From Guillardia theta CCMP2712 (lineage: Eukaryota; Cryptophyceae; Pyrenomonadales; Geminigeraceae), in assembly GCF_000315625.1 (NCBI RefSeq), contig NW_005434616.1, positions 247,972 through 311,971 of the forward strand: a stretch of 64,000 nt of DNA, read 5' to 3'. Of the stretch, positions 19,374-30,101 are shown piece after piece; position 1 is the stretch's first letter; each line of letters starts with the position of its first letter. The notes below the pieces were generated by a model, which was given only the letters and a program-made list of their open reading frames with translations, had not been told where the DNA came from and searched no databases. Made by a program: the position numbers and the translations under genes.

Positions 19374-21972
19374 AGACTGACAGTCGGTGTATCTGCAGGC
19401 GTGTTTGCCTTTCTGCTCTTCTACAAGCCTTGCTACTCGCGAATGCAGGGAGTGGGCAGAAGAAAGTCAGTTAACCTCGATCTCGTTGTTCGATCTCGTG
19501 AGGGAGGTTGTGTTCCCTCCGTTGAGAGCGATCCCTCCGCATCCGCAGAAGGAGACGTTGGTCGAGGAGATGAGAATGTCGCTGGTGTCGACTTCACATC
19601 GAGCTTGCAAGTCCCACAACAACACCTTCCATCGACGTCCATCCCCTGCGGTGAGGTCAAGTGATGGTAGCTGTCAACAACAGGGACTTACAGTCTTGCC
19701 GATGTTTGAGACACTGACGTTGATGATGCGGATATGAGACGCTCTTGATATCTGCCATCATCTTCATACGAGGCAATCTCCCAGCATGGCACATCTGTAC
19801 TTGGACTGCCGCTCGTCGTTGATACGAAATTTGAATGTTCTGCTCCCCATGTGAGAACACATTTTGGTCCATTCCGCCACAAACAGCAACGAATGCAAAC
19901 CTTGAAGGTGATATGCGAGGTTTTCCCTGCGGGCTCTCCCAAACAAGATGCGAAAATCTTCTTCTGCCTTTCTTTGTTTGCCTGCGCAGGTCTCGTCACT
20001 GTCAAACATATCCTGCAGTACTCTCAACCATGTAATCGCTGAAAGCATTGATTCCTCCGCCTCCGCTCGTTGTGCCTTCCTTGACTTGCTCAATCTTCTT
20101 CTTACAGTCATTCACTTGATCCTGAAAGCAACCTCAGCGCACCAAGAAGGTTGAATCTTACGAGATCATATCTTTCTCACGTGGTTTGCTCCGATCAGAA
20201 TTCCGTCATGTCCCATACTCAACACAGCCTGTACCACATCACAAGTCCCAAGAGCACGAAGGTCCAAGATCATGTGAGATGTTCAACAACATGAGATTTT
20301 TCATTCACCTCCTGACTGTGAAGATCACCCGGCGGCCAGAAGTACAAGAGCATCGCTTCCCTGCACAGCAGCAATGAATCCATGTCATCGTCAAACGTGC
20401 TTGTCACTTGTCTATGAAATATTCTCCGGGCGAATCAAGCTCCGATTTGAGGTTGACTGCGTAAAATTTTGCCCTGGGCTGCAATAGAGACCATTTCAGC
20501 AAAGTCATAGAGGAAAGTCTCACAAACACTCCTTCACTGCCTCGTCATAAGATGTCATCGACAGAACAGGAAAACGAAGAGCAACGAGGCATCATCGGGT
20601 CATTGCATGTAAAACAACACAAACACGAAAACTAACGCAAACGCAAACGCAAACGCAAACGCAAACACCTTGAATCCATAGATCACAGGCGCGCCGACGG
20701 AGACAAAAGTTTCATTGCTGGCTACAGCAACATGTTGCGGTCAACCCCTGAGGAGCCGAGAAAAGTTTGAAGCTTACAGAACTGCAAACTTCGCACAGGA
20801 AGATGAGAATCGGCCCAATCGAAGCCCCAGTACCTAGAATATCCCACATCACCTGAAACCGCACCTCCTTTCCCTCCCCCCCCCCCTTCTCTCTCTCTCT
20901 CTCTCTCTACCCGTGGATCCACACGTCCTTCTCCGTCCGCCATCTCTTCGCCCTTAATGATGCGATCGAGAACTCAGTCTGGTCGTTCAGGACTCTCTCG
21001 ATCTGCATCCATCCGAAGCTGATCGCTGACGTCAGACCTCCATGTCGAACATGCGACATGTCGCCACTCACGTCCCGTCCTTGTTGACATTCGGGTACCT
21101 CGCCAACGTCATTGGGGTCCTGCACAATCACAATCACTCCGCCGTGTGAGAGACTCTGATCAGTTCCCTCCGAAGAACAGCTCGGTCATGTTCCAAGTGC
21201 AGTTTCCCAGCCCATCTCCTCCTGGCAGGTGAAGCACATGTCACGTCTGCTCCCCGCCTCCCCCCTCCCCCCCCACCCCCGCACCCCCTCGCTCCCACCT
21301 GTCGACGTGGGCTTCAAGAACGACCCCAAACTCTCCCTCGAGACTCCCAGCTGCACCTCAGCTGTCAGACAAGAGGAAGGGATACCCCCGTGCAGGCTCA
21401 CGGCAGTCAAGTTGGCAGTGAAGATTTCTCCCACCAGCCGCCTCCATGCTGAGTGAGGGATACGCAGGCCAGATGAGAGGAGGGCGGGGCGGTGGGGGTG
21501 CTGGCTCGCATACTCGATCGGTCTCCCCTCGCTCCCGCTGTCGACATGCTCGAGCTCGAGAAGGGGAAGAGCAAAGTCAACCCTCCCATGCTGGTCCCTG
21601 GGGAGGCAAGTCCCTTGGACGAGAACCTCGACGGCAAACCGGCGCTGGAATCTTCTTATCTCGTCCCTTGCGCGCGTCAAAGTTCGCCATGGCAGCATCT
21701 TGCTCCCGTCGCCGCTCTCGTCTGAGCCATCATCGCAGTTCACGTAGACTCTCTTCGCGGCATCTGCGGTCTGGTAGAAACCCTGGCAGCAGCAAAGTTA
21801 CCACAAAGTAGGGCAGGAGGAGCTTCACCGGGTGGAGGAGGGCGAAGAGGGCGCTGACGCTATGGCTGTTAGGGGTGGATGGTAGCAGGAGGAGGAGGAG
21901 GAGTGGGAGGAGGAGGAGGGACAGAAGGAGCGAGGCAAGCGACAAGATCGCCCGAGCATCCGTCGCCGTCAT
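17553..21972 (-). CDS. Secreted right-handed parallel beta-helix protein (many exons)
   Basis: A signal peptide at 21972 ([12 protein letters not shown]) is followed by [16 protein letters not shown] and [13 protein letters not shown], the usual entry of bacterial and protist right-handed beta-helix (pectin-lyase fold) proteins. Later exons carry family landmarks in the expected order: [12 protein letters not shown] (~20860-20765), [19 protein letters not shown] (~20480-20410), LLYFWPPGD (~20350), [16 protein letters not shown] (~19560), [19 protein letters not shown] (~19150), [15 protein letters not shown] (~18720), and beta-helix rungs [11 protein letters not shown] (~18340) and [17 protein letters not shown] (~18130). 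The last exon ends at 17553. At least fifteen exons are needed. Several junctions are unresolved, and near 21150 no GT donor restores frame. It is probably a carbohydrate-active or wall-associated secreted protein; no catalytic residues were assigned. Confidence 0.82.
19262..19386. repeat. CTGACTGG/GGCTGGCT tetranucleotide repeat
   Basis: Imperfect CTGACTGGCAG units followed by about ten GGCT copies. It lies in an intron of the beta-helix gene. Confidence 0.9.
20634..20668. repeat. AACGCA hexanucleotide repeat
   Basis: About five AACGCA copies in an intron of the beta-helix gene, just downstream of its GFK| exon end. Confidence 0.8.
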
Positions 21973-22215
21973 GGCGGCATTGGATGCGGCTGTTGGAGGG
22001 TTTTACACTGGGAGAATCTTTTTATCCGGTCTACACACAAGTGCGAGTTGTATGGCTAGGGGAGGGAGGGAGGGAGGGAGGAAGGGATGGATGGATGGAT
22101 GGATGGATGGATGGATGGATGGATGGATGGAAGGAGGCAGGGAGGGAGGCAGGGAGTGAGGGAGGGAGGATGATTGCGATTCTTGACATCTCCCTTCTCT
22201 GCTCTGCAGGTTGAC
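21973..22215. promoter_or_regulatory. Divergent promoter region between beta-helix and aldo/keto reductase genes
   Basis: A 243-base spacer separates two head-to-head start codons. It contains GGGAGG repeats and a GGAT tetranucleotide array (22086-22133). A CT-rich stretch and CTGCAG at 22196-22209 could also be an acceptor for a 5' exon of the reductase. No TATA box is evident. Confidence 0.5.
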
Positions 22216-23532
22216 ATGCTTGACTTCGTTCCCTCCAAATCGCCAATCAAGTTGTCCCGTATTCCGAGCTCATGGTGCCGCTCCAGAACCCCTCCTCTCC
22301 TCTGTCAGAGCAACAGCCCAGCACATCGTGTGCTGCATCATGCTGGGACTCAGGCTGTCCCCCGTCGGTTCTTGTTCTCTTTCCTCCTCGGCTTCCCCCT
22401 CCTCTTCCTCCAGCAAGAGCCGAGCTGGAGGCTACCAGCAGACGCCTACGTCGAGCTCGGCAACGGCATGAAAGTTTGCCGCCTGCAGATTGGCATGCTA
22501 CAGCTCTCCCCCAAGACGTCGAGGATGGGGAACGGGGAGGGGTACTGGATGCCGCGCCTGGGGGATGTAGTTGAAGACATGGAGCAGCTGGTGCGGAGAG
22601 GGTTCAACACCTTCGACTCGGCTCTGGTGTATGGCATGGCGGAGGAGGCGATCGCCACCTACTGTGAGAGGAACAGAGCTGCTGCTGCAGCATGTGTGTT
22701 CAACACCAAGTTGATCCCGACTGGTTCGAGCGGGTTGAGCGAGGAGCAGGTCAGACAGGCCCTCCTTCCCGCCTCCCGGGCGCGGGGAGGGCGTCTCGAC
22801 CTCGTTCACTTCTACTGGTGGGACTTTGATAAGTCCAACTACGTCAGCTCCCTCCTGAACGCCCAGCGTCTTGTGGAGGTGGGGGAGATGCGGGGGATCG
22901 CGCTGACGGGCTTCGACTCGCAGCACGTGGAGGAGGTGGTGGAGGCTGGAGTGCGGGTCGAGGCAGTCCAGCTCTCCCTGTCCATCGTGGACACGCGGGC
23001 GGTGGACGGGAGAATGCTGGAGGTCTGCAGGAGGCACAATATCGCCATGTTCGCGCACGGGACCCTCCTTGGAGGCTTCCTGAGCGAGCGGTGGGTGGGG
23101 GTGGAGGAGCCCAAGGCGGTGGAGCTTGAGACGAGTCAGCTCAGGAAGTACTTGCGCTGGATCCAGCTGTGGGGGAGCTGGGAACTTCTTCAAGAGCTGC
23201 TGGATGTGCTTCGGCGGGTGGCGGAGAGGAAGGGGGTCAGCATGCCTGTCGTGGCGATGCGCTGGGCCCTGCAGCAGGAGGGAGTGGCCAGCGTGATCGT
23301 GGGGACGAGGATGGGGATGAAGGGGAAGCTGCATGTGGAGGAGAAGAGGAGGGCGCTGGAGATCGAGCTGGATCAGGAGGACATGGAAGCGATCGCGCGT
23401 GTGCAGAAGAAGGGAAGGCCGTTGATGGAGACGCTGGGGGACAGTGGGGACGAGTTCCATGTGAAGAATCGGCGGAAGAGAACCCAAGGAGGAGCAAGGA
23501 GCAGGAAGGAGGAAGGAGGGGTGGGGGCCTAG
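22216..23532 (+). CDS. Aldo/keto reductase with hydrophobic N-terminal presequence
   Basis: A single-exon gene of 438 residues. The barrel starts at VELGNGMKVCRLQIGMLQLS. The AKR catalytic tetrad is complete: Asp and Tyr in NTFDSALVYG, Lys in VFNTKLIP and His in LVHFYWWD. MPVVAMRWALQ and ASVIVGTR are the NADP(H)-binding C-terminal elements. It should reduce a carbonyl substrate with NADPH; the substrate is unknown. The first ~75 residues are an extension: Ser/Pro/Arg-rich, then VPRRFLFSFLLGFPLLFLQ and LPADA, resembling a thylakoid-lumen or signal-anchor presequence. The start at 22216 is the first in-frame ATG after an AG that may be a splice acceptor. The C-terminal tail is basic and then runs into GGA-rich sequence. 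Confidence 0.92.
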   Translation: MLDFVPSKSPIKLSRIPSSWCRSRTPPLLCQSNSPAHRVLHHAGTQAVPRRFLFSFLLGFPLLFLQQEPSWRLPADAYVELGNGMKVCRLQIGMLQLSPKTSRMGNGEGYWMPRLGDVVEDMEQLVRRGFNTFDSALVYGMAEEAIATYCERNRAAAAACVFNTKLIPTGSSGLSEEQVRQALLPASRARGGRLDLVHFYWWDFDKSNYVSSLLNAQRLVEVGEMRGIALTGFDSQHVEEVVEAGVRVEAVQLSLSIVDTRAVDGRMLEVCRRHNIAMFAHGTLLGGFLSERWVGVEEPKAVELETSQLRKYLRWIQLWGSWELLQELLDVLRRVAERKGVSMPVVAMRWALQQEGVASVIVGTRMGMKGKLHVEEKRRALEIELDQEDMEAIARVQKKGRPLMETLGDSGDEFHVKNRRKRTQGGARSRKEEGGVGA

Positions 23533-23738
23533 GGGACTCTCTGGCTTCCCGAGAGAAGGGGCAGAGGAGGAGGAGGAGGAGGAAGAGAGGAGGAGGAGGA
23601 AGAGAGGAGGAGGAGCAGGGGGGGGGAAGGGGAAGAGAGCTGGTTTCAGTCTCTATTCAGGATCGAAGAAGAAGGAGGAGAGAAACTTCAGCGCTCGAGG
23701 CTGAAGGTAATGAAAACTAGCCGGCCTGCAAGTCACAG

Positions 23739-24576
23739 TCAGATGTCCTTCCTCAGCTGCCCCCCCAGCTCATCGCCAGGTGTGCAGTACCGGTCGCAGG
23801 AGATCTGGGGGTACCGAACCCTTGCACGCTGAAGCAGAATGAGGGAGCGGAAAGCAGAAACGGGCGGAAAGGAGGAGCGGGGGGGGTCGCAGGGAGGAGG
23901 AGGGGAAAGATGTGTTTGGGAACCAAAGTGACGGAGGGAAAGGAAGGAAGGAAGCAGGAAGGGGAAAGTGGAGGGTACCGATAGGCAGCCGGGAACGTGG
24001 CGGGTCGAGTGGAGCGCGAAGTATTCCGGCCACATGCCATGCATGCAGGGGATCTCAACCTAAAGAGGAATAAGACTCAGTGAATAGAGATACAACATCT
24101 CCTTTTATCCTCCTCCTCCTCTCTGCTCCTTTTGCTTCCCCCCGCGCCCCCTCCCCGCCAGCAAAAGCTTTCGCCCCTCAATCACACCATTCTCGACCTG
24201 CTATCCTCCTCCTTCTCCCATCCCTCTTCCTCCTCACCATCTTCGCCCCCACGTCGTTAGCGAGAAAACCGAAAGCAACGTCTGCACAGGGATGGCAGAG
24301 CATGTGCTTCCCCCGCACCTGCTCACGACAAACTTCAGTTCCCTCTGCTTCTCCTTCTCTTCCCCTTTCTCATTCCCTTCCCCGTGCTTCATCCTCCTCC
24401 TCCAGCTCCCTGCCCCTCCCTCCTCACCCCACCCCCCACTGACCCTTCTCCAGGAGACGGTGAAGGGGATCAGCTTCCTGTAGGTGGCGAGCATGAAGCC
24501 GCGGGAAAACACTATGCCTGAAGACAAATCAGTCCCTCCTCCTCCTCCTCCTCCCCCCCCTCCTCCTCCTCCTCCG

Positions 24577-24659
<83 letters not shown>

Positions 24660-25104
24660 TCCATATCTCTCCTCCCTCCCCTTCCCTTCCTTCTCTCCAG
24701 GCCCCTGCTCCCGTCCCTCTTCTCGAGATGTACTCCCTGATCTCCCTTCCTCCCCCCTCTCATCTCCCTTCCTTCCACCTTCTTTGTCCCTCCTCGCTCC
24801 TCCTCCACTACCTGAGCCTCCCGACAGATAATTTCCGACTCCCAGGTGATGCCCCAGAGGTCCTCCGACCACCTACAGTAAAGTCAAAGAGGAAGAGGAG
24901 GACTGAAGTGATCGCAAGAAAGTGGGATGGGGAGCAGGAAGGTCAAGAAAATGGATGGAGAGGAGGAGCAGGAGGAGGAGCAGGGGGAGGAGGAGCAGGA
25001 AGGGAAAGGGAAAGGAAAGGAGTGGAGGAAGGAGGAGGATTGAGGAGGTGTTGGTAGAGGAGGAGGTGGTGGTAGAGGAGCAAGAGCAGGAGGAGCAAGA
25101 GGAG

Positions 25105-25146
<42 letters not shown>

Positions 25147-25844
25147 GTGGAGGGCAGGAGCACCAGTTTCTCATCCGCATTGAGGGGCTGCAGCTGATGC
25201 AGCAGGTTGACGGGCACCTGTGGAGGGTTGAGGGGGAGGACAAGAGGATGGAGGGGGAGGAGGAGAACAGAGCTGCAGCTTCAGGTGGTGCTCACCACGA
25301 AGTTGTCGTCTCCTCCGAGGAAGAACCAGGAGGCATTGGGATGCCTCGTGTACCTGAAAATGCCGTGAGGAGGAAAGAAAGGAAGATCGATGCGGAGGGG
25401 CGGCAACGTTGGTTCGAGAGAGGGAAGGGCGTGAGCAGAGATAATACGAAGGAGGAAGGAGGAAGGAGGAACAGAGGAGTCATGCAGGTTTTTAGAGGGA
25501 GGGCGAGGAGGGAAGACGAAAGAGGAGGAGAGAGGAGGGAGGAGGGAAGAGGGAGGAGGGAGGAGGGAGGAGGGAGGAGGGAGGAGGGTCAAGTAGAAAT
25601 GAAATCACATATCAAGCAACGCCATGAAGAACTTCGGGAGTGACGAGGCATAATCAGCCGCCATGATCTCTTCCCATAGATACCTGCACTCATCTTGGTC
25701 AACCGCTACCTCCTAACTCCTTTTTTCTATGATCATGATCGTTTCCCTTCTAAACCCTCTTCCCTCCCTCCACTTCCGTTCGGTCCTCCTGCTTCTCTTC
25801 CGCCTGCTCCTGCCCCTGCTCCTCCTTGTCTTCCTCCTGCTCCC

Positions 25845-25898
<54 letters not shown>

Positions 25899-26370
25899 GC
25901 AACAACAACAACAACAACAACAGCAACAGCAGCAGCAGCAACAACAACAACAGCAACAGCAACCTGGCATCTTCGCTCTTCTCCTTCAGCTCCTTGACGA
26001 TCGTGAACTCCGTCACCGGCAAGTCTGCATCCTCCTTGTCCCCGTAGAAGTAGCGGAACCTCGCGTGCGGCCACCAGGTGCTTGCCACGATACCAGCTCG
26101 CGATCTGAAGGAGGTGGAGGGAGAGAAAAGGAAACAGAGGATGGAGGAGGTCAGAAAGAGAAATGAGAGGAGAGAGAGGGGAGAGACGAGACGACAGGGG
26201 AGAGAGCAGGAGAAGTGGGGAGGGGTTGGATAAGGAGAGAAAAGAGAAGGACAAATGTCAGTCTCCATTGTCTGTGCGCTAGTGCGCTTCATCATCGCAC
26301 AAACCTGTAAGTCGTCGCAGTTGTCAAGCAGCAAAACACAATGTCGTCAAGGTTGTATCGCAAGATATGC
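23739..26370 (-). CDS. Fringe-like GT31 glycosyltransferase (possibly the C-terminal part of a larger gene)
   Basis: Minus-strand exons read in order as a Fringe/beta-1,3-glycosyltransferase fold. 26370-26306 encodes DDIVFCCLTTATTYR. ~26107-25960 encodes SRAGIVASTWWPHARF ... DLPVTEF. ~25680-25607 encodes YLWEEIMAADYASSLPKFF. ~25358-25301 encodes ASWFFLGGDDNFV, with a GGDDN in place of the DDD that binds metal and UDP-sugar. ~25214-25160 encodes VNLLHQLQPLNADEKL. ~24870-24810 encodes WSEDLWGITWESEI. ~24511-24440 encodes SSGIVFSRGFMLATYRKLIP. ~24330-24250 encodes HPCADVAFGFLANDVG. ~24060 encodes EIPCMHGMWPEYFALHSTRH. The last exon ends RKDI at 23739. Such enzymes act in the Golgi. Introns hold several microsatellites. 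The first exon has no Met and may continue from the secreted protein upstream. Confidence 0.82.
24535..24662. repeat. TCC and CGTCCT repeats in an intron of the Fringe-like gene
   Basis: TCC units (24535-24577) followed by about twelve CGTCCT copies. Poly-Arg/Pro frames through it are artefacts. Confidence 0.9.
25107..25146. repeat. CAG trinucleotide repeat
   Basis: About twelve GCA/CAG copies, in an intron of the Fringe-like gene on the minus strand. Confidence 0.9.
25845..25968. repeat. CAA/CAG trinucleotide repeat
   Basis: Roughly forty CAA copies with interspersed CAG, in an intron of the Fringe-like gene. A GT donor lies at its edge next to the SEDAR exon end. Confidence 0.92.
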
Positions 26371-26517
26371 CTGCCAGTAAGGTCTTGTCAAGCGACTAAC
26401 TATCGCTAGGGGAGTGGCCCGACTTTGGAATGTGCAGAGCAGACGAGGAGGAGCAGGAGGACGAGGATGAAGACGAGCAGGAGGAAGGAGGGAGGATGTC
26501 GCTGCCACCAGGATCAG

Positions 26518-28857
26518 TCAGCAGCACATGACAAGCATGCAAGGCTTCACCTCAGGTGGGACTTGTAGGATCTGAACGACTCTGAGGAGTTTGCGGCCCC
26601 TCCCGGTGAGAAGTCTGAGCTGAGGTCCTGCTGTGATGACGTCATCGCTCGCAAATCCCTCGGCAAAGGTGAAACGTGGCAGACGGGAGTGGAAGGACAT
26701 CAGGCAAGAGAGAGAAGGAGATCATGGAAACAAGGACATGCAAGGGAGAGGAGACGGAGGAGAAGCAACCAAGGGATAGAAGAATGAGAAGGAGAGGCAA
26801 AGGTGAGGTAGGGAGAGGAGCAGAAGGAGAAAGGGTGTTTCAGGTCTAAGGAAGGCGCGAGACTGTACCATCTGATGCAGCAATCGGTTCATAATGTTAC
26901 AAGTGTCCTTGCTGATTTCATTACAACCTGCAGCATCGTGACCCTTCCTCCTCTCCTCCTGCTCCTTTCCCTTCCTCATTTCCCCTCCTCCTGCCCATCC
27001 TCCGCTCTCCGCTTCCTCCTCCGCTCCTCCTTCTCCTCTTCCTCCTACGCCCCGCGCCCTCTTCACTCTTCTTCATGTTTCTCATTTACCTGGATACGTG
27101 CACTGTGCCTTGGTCAGCGGTCTGCTTGAGTATCCGACCAGCCTCATGACGGTGCGATAGGCTTTCAAGGCCATCCTTGCTCAAAGCTCAGTTGATTCTC
27201 CTCCTCTCTTCCTCCCATCCTGCCCTATCGCCCTCCTCCTCTCCCTCCTTTCTCTTCACCTCCTTCCTCTTCCCAGGAGTGAACCAAATCTCGTTCCCTC
27301 CTCCTCACTTACTTCAGTTGCCCAATACACTGGAGGGCCCGTCCTGCTCGCAGAAAGTTCTCGCTGACCTGTTCAAGACGCTCAACCTTGTGCATGAGAT
27401 GAGAAGGGAGAAAGGGGAAGCAGGAGCGGGTGGGGAGGCACGGAGAAAGCAGAGATAGGCAATAAATGAGCAGGGTGAACAGCAGGGGAGGGGGAGGGAG
27501 CGAAGGAGGAGGAGGATGACGACCACAGGGGAAAGTCAGGGAAAGTGACGGGAGACAGAGAGGAAGGAAGATGAGCTCGTGCCTTGAATCCTTGCAAGAT
27601 GGCGGAGAAGTGAAGGGTCATCGCCTCCTGCATCGACCTGTCCGTTAAGGTTTTGAAAATCTGCCGAGCCAATCAGTCAGGAGAACGTCGAGCTCTTGTG
27701 CCCAGCTGCTCACGAGCTCTCGATCCTCCCGTGCCTGGAAGTGCTCGCAGAGGCTTGAGAAACAGAAATCTGCGCCATCGAGAACTTCCGTGTACTGACG
27801 ATTTGGAGGGATTTTAGCCTCTCGCTGACCACTTGTTAGATCGTGCCTTGCAGGGATAGGAGAGAGAGGAGTGAGAGAGGGAGTGTGGGGAAAGGAGGGA
27901 GAGAGCGAGGAAGGGAAGGAGGCACGGAAAGGAGGAGAGGAGGGAGGAGAGGAGGGAGGGAGCGAGTTTACCTTCACAACGCAAGCAACAAATTCGTTCA
28001 CACAGTTCTCATCGATGAAGCTAGTGTCTGCCTTGATGATCTGCTCACTCTCAAACTCCAATCTTTCCAGGCTCTTTGCTCGGACTTCAAACCACAACTG
28101 CCGCATGAAGCTCGTCAATGTCTTCCCCTACAGCTTATTGTTTCACCTGCGGCGACAGAGCACAGGGCGTTCCCTGCCCAGGGTACAGCAGCGCTATGGA
28201 GAGTGTGTGCCTACCTACTTCCACCTTGCAGGATAGCTGGTCAGAAGCAGGAGAACGAAGAAAGGACTTGACCTCTCCATGATGATGGTATGTGAACGTT
28301 CCTGATGGGTTGGAGCGATCGAATGTATGTTCGATGCTCATCATGCCGACTGTCTGGTTGTCAATCACGATGACACCCTTGCTGATCATGAACGACTCGA
28401 AGTCTTCGAGTAGCTCTATCAGCACATCAAAGTGTATCTGATCCCCGTCCACCCACACAGCGTTGCTCACTGCCTCATGGATCATCGTCCTCACACCTGC
28501 TCGGAACCCAGTATGCAGGACATTGCTCTCAGCGATCCAGTTTCCCTTGTCATCGTACACCGATGCCCACAGGTAGGTGTTTGAGTGTCTGACGGACACG
28601 CTGAGCTCGCTCGTGTCACTGACATTCATCATCAGCGCATGGTTCTCCCTCCAGAGCTCAATCCTTCCACTTGAGTATGGGAACACTTCGCCTGTAGTTT
28701 TATCCTCCACGAAAACTTGCAGCTCCGCCACCTCCTCCTCTTCATCGAGAGAGAACAACGCAACGACATCTTGACTGAGAAGATTCTCTCTTATCGAACT
28801 TCCTCCAGCAAGGATAAGCTTAAGGACAAGCAGGCAGAGCAGCACTGCCGTCTTCAT
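26518..28857 (-). CDS. Secreted protein with N-terminal beta-rich domain and helical C-terminal part, unknown function
   Basis: The first exon starts at 28857 with a clear signal peptide (AVLLCLLVLKLILAGG) and encodes ~230 residues of beta-sandwich character. Later minus exons include ~28127-27971 (MRQLWFEVRAKSLERLEFES), ~27845-27670 (QYTEVLDGADFCFSSLCEHF), ~27665-27585 (TLTDRSMQEAMTLHFSAILQ), ~27400-27311, ~27180-27085, ~26930-26870 (DTCNIMNRLLHQM) and 26700-26560 (LPRFTFAEGFASDDVITAG). Many Cys and amphipathic helices are present. I do not recognise the family. Spacing and strand suggest it could be one gene with the Fringe-like module directly downstream, giving a secretory glycosyltransferase with a large N-terminal region, but the connecting junction does not keep phase in my reading. 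Confidence 0.65.
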
Positions 28858-29277
28858 CGTTCACACGATTTGACGCACTTCAGCAGAATCTTGATGAATG
28901 ACGGATTGTGAGAGCCATCTGTTGAGATTCATGGTCCCTCTCCTCTCACCCTCTTTTCTCTCTCTCCCCCTCTCCTCTCTCTCGCTCAATCTCAATGAAT
29001 GAATCTCTCCTGAGATTCATCTCTCCTGAGATTCATTGAGATTGACTCTCCTGCCTCTCCTTCTTCGCTCTTCTCCATCTCCATCTTCTCTTCTCTTCTT
29101 TCTCCCTCCTGCTCTCTCGCCTTCAGTTTCGCCTACCTTGCGCCTCATCATCCAACAAATGACCATCCAAGTCCGCCTCAGAGTAACGGGCATCTGAGAA
29201 CATGATAGGGGATCATAGTAGTAGCTCGACTCTCGCATCGCAGCGTGGCGGTGGCTCAGGTCTGACCGCTCAGGAAG
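28858..29277. other. Intergenic, CT-rich with short inverted repeat
   Basis: 28935-29110 is CT-rich. GAATCTCTCCTGAGATTCA-type words occur at 29000-29045 as a duplicated partial palindrome (CTCCTGAGATTCATT twice). No gene is seen. Confidence 0.4.
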
Positions 29278-29836
29278 ATGGGCGAACACAGTGGTGGACT
29301 GCAAGACCCTATCCTGCGACTTGAGCGAGCACGTCCGATCCTGCGGCTGTGCAAGGTGAGGGTATCACGCTGCTGATCGGTAAGCGCAGCACGAGCATGG
29401 ACGTGGCGAGGAAACACCCGCATGACAAGAGGAGTCACATTGCGCTGTGCAGGGGGAGGAATGAAGTGCTCGTGACACGAGTCGACGAGAGTGCGCAGAC
29501 CAGGGATGTGTACCACGTAGACCGGAGGGTGGCCTGCATCCGATCAGGCACAGCCTCCGAGTCAGCATTAACCGGTCCATGTGAGTCCCCGCGCAATCCA
29601 CAGCAGGAGCAGGAGCCCATATGCTCAACGAAGAAGGTCACCAGAGGATGCTTCTTGGCTCGGAGAGACCTGCTTGTATCTATGCCGCCTTGCCCTTCAA
29701 CATGTTACAAGATCGCAACCCTGCCCTCCTCGATTGTCACAGTAATAAATTTATTTCCCTGTCGGTCTGTATGGACGAGATTGTTCATCAATGCCTCAAT
29801 GTTCCTTCCTCTCGTGTAGAGCCTTCTGTAACTTAA
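29278..29836 (+). CDS. 153-residue protein of unknown function with a 23-base intron
   Basis: Exons 29278-29355, 29430-29580 and 29604-29836 are joined over a 74-base and a 23-base GT-AG intron, both in phase. The reading is MGEHSGGLQDPILRLERARP, then RNEVLVTRVDESAQTRDVYH and ACIRSGTASESALTGP, and a final exon with ACIYAALPFNMLQDRNP and FISLSVCMDEIVHQCLN. No family is recognised. Coding is supported by sensible amino-acid composition in all three pieces and by phase agreement. The 23-base intron is below the usual spliceosomal minimum, so this junction needs transcript data. Confidence 0.5.
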
Positions 29837-30101
29837 CATCAACTCTCAGATGAGCACGGGAGATAGCTGCAGAGATGCAAGACAATTTTGACTCGCAGTA
29901 TGTTTTACATCAAGAGCGTGCAAAGATCGTCTCAGGAGCATGGCGTGAAAGAAGCCATGCGGGTGTTAGGAAGAAACTGGCAGCGTAAGCATACCGAGAG
30001 GGATCTTCAATCATATGACAAGTTTGGAAACTTACACTCAAATCATTCCTACTAAGCTGCACCCAAGAATGCAGCAATACCCACATTTCTCTTGTTTCCC
30101 T

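Noticed and set aside
19262-19386. Possible CRISPR-like array
   Set aside because: Units are 4-8 bases with no spacers; it is an intronic microsatellite in a eukaryotic gene.
22498-23487. 329-codon minus-strand frame
   Set aside because: His/Leu/Pro-rich antisense of the aldo/keto reductase, whose catalytic tetrad is on the plus strand.
25713-26334. Poly-Cys, poly-Gln, poly-Asn and poly-Leu frames
   Set aside because: All are readings of the CAA/CAG microsatellite; only the flanking Fringe-like exons are coding.
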